A stretch of 64,000 nt of DNA, taken from Enoplolaimus lenunculus. Its lineage: Eukaryota > Nematoda > Enoplea > Enoplida > Thoracostomopsidae. The stretch is taken from the NCBI GenBank assembly GCA_030248215.1, contig JASANG010000973.1:1-64000 (forward strand). Reading direction: 5' to 3'. Both the position numbers and the translations under genes were made by a program. Numbering within the stretch: position 1 is the stretch's first letter; every line of letters starts with the position of its first letter. The notes beneath the pieces are model-generated. The model saw only the letters and a list, made by a program, of their open reading frames with translations. It did not search any database and was not told the origin of the DNA. Of the stretch, positions 57,281-64,000 are shown in pieces.

Positions 57281-58086
57281 CGACTCAGATATTGGAACGT
57301 TTTCCAAGTCAACAATTTTGTTGAGTGCTGGCAGTACAGCTTTTTGGCCCCATGTGATTCGGTTTTCCATTTTTTTCTAAATTATTTATTTTGTATTTTT
57401 TTTGTTTATCTGTTTTTAAACAATAAATTTTCGAGGACGATCGACTCAGATATTGGAACGTTTTCCAAGTCAACAATTTTGTTGAGTGCTGGCAGTACAG
57501 CTTTTGGGCCCCATGTGATTCGGTTTTCCATTTTTTTCTAAATTATTTATTTTGTATTTTTTTTTGTTTATCTGTTTTTAAACAATAAATTTTCGAGGAC
57601 GATCGACTCAGATATTGGAACGTTTTCCAAGTCAACAATTTTGTTGAGTGCTGGCAGTACAGCTTTTTGGCCCCATGTGATTCGGTTTTCCATTTTTTTC
57701 TAAATTATTTATTTTGTATTTTTTTTGTTTATCTGTTTTTAAACAATAAATTTTCGAGGACGATCGACTCAGATATTGGAACGTTTTCCAAGTCAACAAT
57801 TTTGTTGAGTGCTGGCAGTACAGCTTTTTGGCCCCATGTGATTCGGTTTTCCATTTTTTTCTAAATTATTTATTTTGTATTTTTTTTTGTTTATCTGTTT
57901 TTAAACAATAAATTTTCGAGGACGATCGACTCAGATATTGGAACGTTTTCCAAGTCAACAATTTTGTTGAGTGCTGGCAGTACAGCTTTTTGGCCCCATG
58001 TGATTCGGTTTTCCATTTTTTTCTAAATTATTTATTTTGTATTTTTTTTTGTTTATCTGTTTTTAAACAATAAATTTTCGAGGACG
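57281..58086 (+). repeat. Tandem array, five units of 161/162 bp
   Basis: Units start at 57281, 57442, 57604, 57765 and 57927 with CGACTCAGATATTGGAACG and end TTTTCGAGGACGAT. Units differ mainly in a poly-T length and a few bases, so the array is young. Open frames across it repeat with the unit and are not evidence of a gene. Confidence 0.95.
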
Positions 58087-58641
58087 AAGTATCACGGACG
58101 AATTGCGTCCAAGCGACCTTCTTAGCAATCAAGAGTTACAGTAAAAATTGAGCTTTGAAAAATTCGCGATCAAAGCGAGTGAACATTTTTAAAGTTGATG
58201 TGTCCGAATGGAAAAGTTTTGTTTTGTGTCGTTTCAAATGTACGAATGAATCGCTAGATCTTCCAGTTTCACAGTAAACGATGCGAGTTAAAGCGAGCAA
58301 GAAGCCAGACGTAATTTTAGTACACAACCACTTCAGAAAAGTCGCAAAACGTTTGGCTCATAGATTGGTGGTCTTGACCTGTCAGATTGTTCAGGCTACA
58401 CGGCTAAGAATATCACTGTGAATTCTTGGAGTTGCTGTTTATGGTTTATAATTATAATGTTCGTATCTCGTACGAAACGAATTCGTTGTATCATTACGCC
58501 AACTGTTAGTTTTAGCGACAAATGTCGTGCCTTATTCTTGTTTTTTGGAGTCATTTGATGCTTGTATCAATACAATGCTGAGAATCTCAGTTTGGTGTTA
58601 CCAAGCCAGTTGAATACATGTGTGCTTGAATTTTGAGGATA

Positions 58642-59005
58642 AGGGTGACGCTGTAACAATTGTCATTCGGAGCGGTCCGAGGCCGTCGGCTGCTGAATGT
58701 TGCCGTGCGTCGCTGTGCGGTGTCATACGCGGCTAATTCGTGCACCGTAAAGCGCGGTGACGTCGACGGACGGCGCCGGACGACGACGGATGGCGTTGGA
58801 TGGCGTTGGATGGCGTTGGATGGCGTTGGATGGCGTTGGATGGCGTTGGATGGCGTTGGATGGCTGATGGTGGAAGGGGTGAGGGTTGGAGGGGTGGAGG
58901 GGTGAGGGGTAGGGGGGGGAACGGAAAGGGGGTGGGATGTGTATGTGGATGGCGTTGGATGGCGTTGGATGGCGTTGGATGGCGTTGGATGGCGTTGGAT
59001 GCTAT
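58642..59005. repeat. Truncated family D element with 10-bp minisatellite expansions
   Basis: Left terminus GGGTGACGCTGTAACAATTG and CG-rich body, then TTGGATGGCG units at about 58790-58863 and again at 58948-59005, separated by a G-rich spacer. The right terminus of family D is absent. Open frames here (WRWMALDGVG; NAIQRHPTPS on the other strand) follow from the 10-bp period. Confidence 0.8.
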
Positions 59006-59109
59006 TAAAATTTTTTCAAACATATGCCGCCATACTAACCACGAATTCCACCTTCGTTCAGCTCCACATAGTTGAGGTTTATTTGCCTAGGACAGTGTCC
59101 TATTTTGAA

Positions 59110-59730
59110 TACAGAGGGGCAGATGTTTGGGCTACTTTCCTTAGTACCCCCGACCTGCGTATGGACAGAAATGGTTAGATTTTGAAAATTTTCGCATGTT
59201 AAAGCTTATCATGTCCTTCGCTGAACATTTCACACCCCAATTTGAATTTTTGAAAAATTTGATTTTTTAAGGTCCCGGGATCTCGCTTGGACCCAAAAAA
59301 TTTTTTGAACAGGTTTGACATATTATACGGAATTCTATGGAATTTGAGGTGCTCAGTCCAATGGTGTTAAATTTTTCGTAGTCAGACGATTGGTTAACAA
59401 TTTATGGTCAAATATCTGATTTGGCGCCGTCCCAAATCGTTGGCAGCGTGCCAAATCAGTTATTTGACAATAATTTATTATAACACCGTTGGATTCAGCT
59501 CCACAACCTGCATCGAATGATATATATATAATTTGTCAAACTTTTTGACAAAATTTCCTTTTGGCCCAAAGGAGGACCTTGGGAGTGGGACCTTAAAAAT
59601 AGAATTTTTAAAAATTAAAGTTTAGGCGTGAAATGTTCAGGGGAGGACATGAGAAGCTCAAATATGCAAAATTGTCTAAAATCAAACCAGTTTTGGGCAA
59701 ACGCAGGCCGGAGGGATAACTGGAAAGACT
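59110..59730. repeat. Repeat family H, long diverged copy
   Basis: TTAGATTTTGAAAATTTTCGC near the left, GGCCGGAGGGATAACTGGAA at the right. Internal symmetry around GATTTGGCGCC..AAATCA. Homologous to 30997-31386. Confidence 0.6.
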
Positions 59731-60860
59731 CGATGTTTTAATATCTAAATCCGTATTCTTAAAATGTGTGTTGCACCTATCACTAGCAAATTATAGGTCT
59801 TGAAATTTCTCAACCAATTCATTTAATATTAAGATACGGTTAATAGCTTCCAGCTCACTTCACACTCAACCTTTTCTTAAGTTCTACCTTCACTGGACTC
59901 TTATTCTAATAAGCCATATTATGTACATATAGGAACCATGAACGCGACCCACGTTAATTATAGGGACCGATGCACGATTAGACCCGTAGAATGCGGGGAC
60001 CCTAAAAACTGTGTGGCTAAGGATTAATAGGTCAATGTCTATGTTTCCTGTTTACGCATAAGCTTAGGTTTAGACTTTGGTTTAGGCTTAGACTTAGTGG
60101 TCAAACCCCTAAACATGGGTTGTGGAGGTTTCTACCGACGGCAAACTACAAAGGGTTTCTTAGTTCGCTTGCGCTCACTGAGAATCGTTTAAGCTATAAC
60201 ATTTAATCATAAGTCAACTAGAATTATTATTGAGTTTAACTGTAAAATTTCGTGAGATACAGCGTAATATATTTGATAATTTGAGTTAAAGCGTATTCAT
60301 GGAAGAAACGGTCGTTAAGGTTTAGAAACCCAGACTGTAAATGTGTATTTCGAAGCGTTTGCTTCTGTTGTTTTGAGCATTTTTGAAAATTTAAAATTTC
60401 AGCCAATTATAATAATATATGAACCCGAAGAATATCATAGCCTGGGTTTTTCAGCGGCCAACTTTCGTTTGAGATTTTTAAGGGGGGTTTGGGTGCTTTT
60501 TCAGTTTGTAACTCAAGAAACCGCTTTTCTGAAATTTTTATAGCACCAATCTCACATTTCGAGTCGATAAAATTTCGGATTACAAGTTGTCGTGCGACGA
60601 TTTTTCGGGCTACGAATTGTCGGGATACCTGTTTCAGCTTTACGTTGAAGTTGCGTTAAGATTTTATACCAACCATGAATTTTAGTAATAAAACAGAGGG
60701 CAAATGCATTTAATAGGCCAAACTGTTATTCAGTTAATTGCTAACTAACTTATGAACAATGATATACTTCGTATACAGGCGTGCAAATGAACTCTGATCA
60801 CTTAACAGTTTACGGAGGTCGAACTGCTGTTTGTTCAGAATAGCACGGACCCGGAACCAA
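59731..60860. other. Mostly unassigned
   Basis: A short TTAGGC-type tract at about 60055-60100; otherwise nothing I can identify. Confidence 0.4.
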
Positions 60861-61557
60861 GGGGGTGCCAGGGGGGTCAGCCTACGCTGGAAAAATTTTG
60901 GCCCACCTTAGGAAATTTTCAACCTTGCTTGCAAGTCAACGAAATCCCTTGTATGTCTCTCCACCTGAAAATTTTTTGCCCTCTAACAAAGTGAGCCGGC
61001 TACGGCTACGAATAGTATATAACTGGCTTGAGATCACAAAGCAGCTTTTAAGTTCTTGCAGCTGCAAGTTATTCACTGGAATTCATGCTATTTTATTTAA
61101 TTAACACTTTTCTAAATTTTAATTGTAATCAAGTTTGTTCCAATAATACATTACCATACTTCCTTCTTGGAAGAAACTACAAATATTTAGCGCTGTTGTT
61201 TGCTTAAATGTATGCAAAATAGTATGTTGAACCCAGAAAGTTCCGGCAGAAAAAAACTCGCAAGCAAAAGCGTTCGAGAAGCCAAATACTATTCGAGCGG
61301 TAAATGTTAGTACAAAATTTTGGATTTAAGCCTTGTTGGGTATAATATGGCTCAGTGGCCCTGTAACAAATCGCACTGAAATTTATGAGTTACAAAAATT
61401 TGGCAAAGAACATAAGCGGAACTAAAACAGGCAAATATCTACCAAGAACTTATAAATCGCAACCTTTGCAGCTTTATTGCTGTCTTTTAAGATTAAAAAT
61501 TTGCAGTTAATGGTGTATCAAGGGTATTCTCGCTACGAAACCTAAACATGATATTGT

Positions 61558-61750
61558 CTAGAAACCTCTGAACATTTCTTGAAATTGGGACCACGACTGA
61601 TCCAGAAAATTTCTCCAAACCAAATCGTGCCAGATGCCTATTAATAGTGAGCCAAGCGGCAAGCCAAAAGTTATTTTACTACTAAACCGTAACACAAAAT
61701 AAGTATTGGTACTGATCGCTGTTGCGGGGCCAACGCCGAAATTGCTCCCT
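61558..61750 (-). pseudogene. Reverse-transcriptase fragment, Penelope-like
   Basis: The - strand frame contains NTYFVLRFSSKITFGLPLGS and continues LLIGIWHDLV. It resembles RT motif B (Y-F-x-F...G-x-P-M-G-S-P-L-S...A) of Penelope-like elements. The SPL triplet is altered (SLL) and no YxDD block follows in frame, so a dead remnant. Identification rests on this motif alone. Confidence 0.4.
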
Positions 61751-62054
61751 CTTTGGATCCGCGAGTGAACGGAAACTCTTAAATGTTTCAACAACCTGTT
61801 CACCGGGTCGAACAACCGAGAAAAAACAATAGATATATACCAAGCGCAAACGATATTTTACGCTTAAATTTACTACTGAAGCTAATATGTTTTACAAATC
61901 TATATATTAAATGTGGAACGCCCCACCTACGTATTTTGGGCAGCGTTTCAACAAATTTAGAATATGTAAATTAATAGAAGTTTGTATAAGCGAAAGCAAG
62001 ACTTGCTTAAATACAAATACTTTTGACCATATGCCAAAATCTAGTAAAGCGTAC

Positions 62055-62128
62055 GCCTAAGCCTAAGCCTAAGCCTAAGCCTAAGCCTAAGCCTAAACCT
62101 AAGCCTAAGCCTAAGCCTAAGCCTAAGC
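62055..62128 (-). repeat. Nearly pure nematode-type telomeric hexamer tract
   Basis: About twelve CCTAAG units (TTAGGC on the other strand) with one CCTAAA. I see no family E flanks around it. Confidence 0.92.
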
Positions 62129-62330
62129 AATAGGAGAGTTGCACATATGTGCAACTACGGATTACTAGTAAACTATTAGTTTGGAACATGTTACCGTCCT
62201 CAAAACGAGGCTCAATTTCTTAACTATTTAGAACCGAGACAATAGCAAGCAACCGTTTTCTATTCAAAAAACGTAACACTAAAAGCGAAAACAAAGCGAT
62301 CCAGCTCAATGCACTCGAAAACCTAAAAAT

Positions 62331-62474
62331 ATGGCCGGTTTTAACTGGCCAAACAAACCAGAAAGTTACTTTGGTATTTATGCCAGTTACATATCACGAT
62401 CATATTTTAGGCACGCGTTAATTACAACGGCATGCCGTTTTGGAGGCGTGCAGCTTAAAGGATTTGGGGACTAG
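62331..62474 (+). other. Short open frame, 47 codons
   Basis: ATG then AGFNWPNKPESYFGIYASYI, ending FGD and TAG. An A-rich context precedes ATG. The composition is protein-like, but there is no homology I recognise and no nearby splice or promoter evidence. Confidence 0.15.
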
Positions 62475-62482
62475 AGGCTTTA

Positions 62483-62701
62483 CACTGTAAAAAATGGGGA
62501 GTCAAATTGACTCTCTCGGAAATAGGCTTTTCCTGACTACACAAACTGAGTCAAATTTGACTCCGCCAGAGTCATATTTGAATCACTGAGCGATTCAATA
62601 AATCGAATTTGACTCTGGCGGAGTCGAATTTTAACTCAGTTTGTGTAGTCAGGAAAAACCTATTTCGGAGAGAGTCATCTTGACTCCCCATTTTTACAGT
62701 G
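62483..62701. mobile_element. Palindromic MITE family A, copy 5
   Basis: CACTGTAAAAAATGGGGAG to CCCCATTTTTACAGTG, TA on both sides. A short TTAGGC-like tract follows immediately. Confidence 0.88.
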
Positions 62702-63156
62702 TAGGCTTACGCTTAGGCTTACGCTTAGACTTTTGCATAGGCTTGCGGCTAGGCTTTCGTTTGGTGAGAAGACCTTTATAGATTTCGTGGGCCATATTTT
62801 AAGTCCTACTTAAGCTCAGTTCTGCTGGATTGGTTGTCATAATTTTCACAAGTTTGGTAAACGAACCTAAACCAGATCAAGGTGTAACTTAAGCGTGTAA
62901 AACCTCGCTACTTTAATCCTAGCTGCGCCAGCGGATTACTACTGCTGAAACAAACCAGGAAGTTAACACCGCAGCGGCTGGTTTGTTGTTTCGCAGTATC
63001 ATAGTTTCACGGCGACTAATGGGTGAATTCAGTTGAACTGGATCGTTTTTCATATGTTTAGAGAAGTTTTTTTGACGTTTTACCTGCTTTGAATTCGTTT
63101 TTAGTTTGTTTATTTCTACAAACAACATTCGAAACGACCAATAATTGCGACGTTAG

Positions 63157-63223
63157 CCAAATTTATAAAGATGAACATAAGGAAGATATCGTCGCGGAAA
63201 TTCGAGACAGACAAGAAAAAAAA
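63157..63223 (+). CDS. Candidate internal exon near the right edge
   Basis: After TTAG at 63153-63156 the frame reads QIYKDEHKEDIVAEIRDRQE and ends AAA before a GTACTT donor. It accepts phase 2, the ending phase of the candidates at 38059, 45685 and 50139. The acceptor has a poor pyrimidine tract. A better one at 63101-63104 would start a longer phase-1 exon in the same frame. Highly charged, probably helical. Unidentified. Confidence 0.27.
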
Positions 63224-63262
63224 GTACTTACGACCGGGTTTAAATTAATGTTCTGAATTGTA

Positions 63263-63477
63263 CACTGTAAAAAATGGTGAGTAAAATTGACTCTCTCTCT
63301 CGGAAATAGGCTTTTTCTGACTACACAAACTGAGTCAAATTCGACTCCGCGAGAGTCAAACGTGCGACATAGTGAATCGAATTTGAGACTCTGATGGAGT
63401 CGAATTTGACTCAGTTTGTGTAGTCAGGAAAAGCCTGTTTCCGAGAGAGTCAAATTGACTCCCCGTTTTTTGCAGTG
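63263..63477. mobile_element. Palindromic MITE family A, copy 6
   Basis: CACTGTAAAAAATGGTGAG to CCCCGTTTTTTGCAGTG, TA on both sides. It directly follows the coding-like segment at 63157. Confidence 0.88.
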
Positions 63478-63639
63478 TAGAGGTTAAAAAATTTGAAAAA
63501 ATAGTTGCCATGCTTCTCTGGAATGTTTAACATGCGGTTACACCATACTAATATGTGTCTGCATCTGAGTATAATGGATAATTTGATTAAAATACTTATT
63601 GTTCAAAGTTACAGTTCTTTGTTTCAGCAAATGTATACA

Positions 63640-63810
63640 AAAAATAGGCGGACCCGTTTTTGCGGGACTGCAACCGAGTAAGCTTAAGTTTTAAACTATT
63701 TTTTGGATATTCTTAGACTTAGATATAAGCTCACACTTAACACTTATGCTTAGGCCTTGGAATATGCTTATACTACTGTTACGGTCCTGTTCTACACATT
63801 AGCCCTTGTT
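63640..63810 (+). repeat. TTAGGC-bearing element (family E)
   Basis: GCGGACCCGTTTTTGCGGGA, AGTAAGCTTAAG, hexamers, then TACTACTGTTACGGTCCTG and CTACACATTAGCCC. Confidence 0.65.
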
Positions 63811-64000
63811 TCTTTTTTAGCAAAACAGGGGATATTTTTACTGATGAATGGTATTGATTCACAGAGAGTTGTGGCTTGAACGACTCAGGAAAATGTTGCG
63901 GAGCGCTGATATACATTATGTTATACCTTGCAAATCTGAGTTGAGTTCACTGTTTGAGACCACGTAAATAAATAAAAGCTGAACGTGGGTGTTGGCAAAT

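Noticed and set aside
57248..57864. Open frames with hydrophobic segments (FLNYLFCIFFVYLFLNN)
   Set aside because: They repeat with the 161/162-bp tandem unit and contain no start or splice context of their own.
57281..58086. CRISPR array
   Set aside because: Whole units are repeated with no unique spacers, and the genome is clearly eukaryotic.
58281..58421. ATG frame of 46 codons (MRVKASKKPDVILVHNHFRK)
   Set aside because: A faint resemblance to the start of a ribosomal protein did not hold up. The opposite strand is also open and no splice context supports it.
58660..59178. Proteins made of WRWMALDGVG or NAIQRHPTPS repeats
   Set aside because: Translation of the 10-bp minisatellite on either strand.
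62007..62189. LGLGLG-repeat protein on the minus strand
   Set aside because: Translation of the TTAGGC hexamer tract; similar LRLR/LGLG frames occur at every TTAGGC element.

Overview
The window is nuclear DNA from an animal with AT-rich, repeat-saturated introns. The one gene I can identify is the 3' two-thirds of a type I (metazoan) fatty acid synthase on the + strand. Its exons start inside the malonyl/acetyl-transferase domain at 420 and end at a TAA at 32942-32944. I place 34 exons. All have GT..AG borders and consistent phases, and together they give 6171 nt (2056 residues plus stop). Domain order is MAT, DH, pseudo-methyltransferase/pseudo-KR, ER, KR, ACP, TE, as in animal FASN. The ketosynthase lies upstream of the window. 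The most abundant dispersed repeat carries runs of the hexamer TTAGGC, the telomeric unit of nematodes. I therefore favour a nematode or close relative with long introns, but the sequence does not prove it.

Region 1-32,944: the FAS gene. Nearly every intron over 300 bp contains a recognisable non-autonomous element. There are palindromic MITEs with TA or TAA target duplications, TTAGGC-bearing elements with terminal inverted repeats, tRNA-like segments, minisatellites and microsatellites.

Region 33,000-64,000: no long gene is recognisable. It is a mosaic of the same repeat families, plus a five-unit 161/162-bp tandem array, a pair of tRNA-headed (SINE-like) copies in opposite orientation, and a degenerate reverse-transcriptase fragment. 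Between the repeats sit a few short coding-like segments. Several begin with ATG and end at a good splice donor (33670, 45685, 50139), and a compatible exon-like segment lies at 38059. These could be alternative 5' exons of a gene that continues past the right edge; this is an inference.

How the parts relate: the FAS domains form one polypeptide that carries out the whole cycle of cytosolic fatty-acid synthesis. The repeats are passengers. Several nested insertions show target-site duplications exactly, because the interrupted element can be compared with intact copies in the same window.
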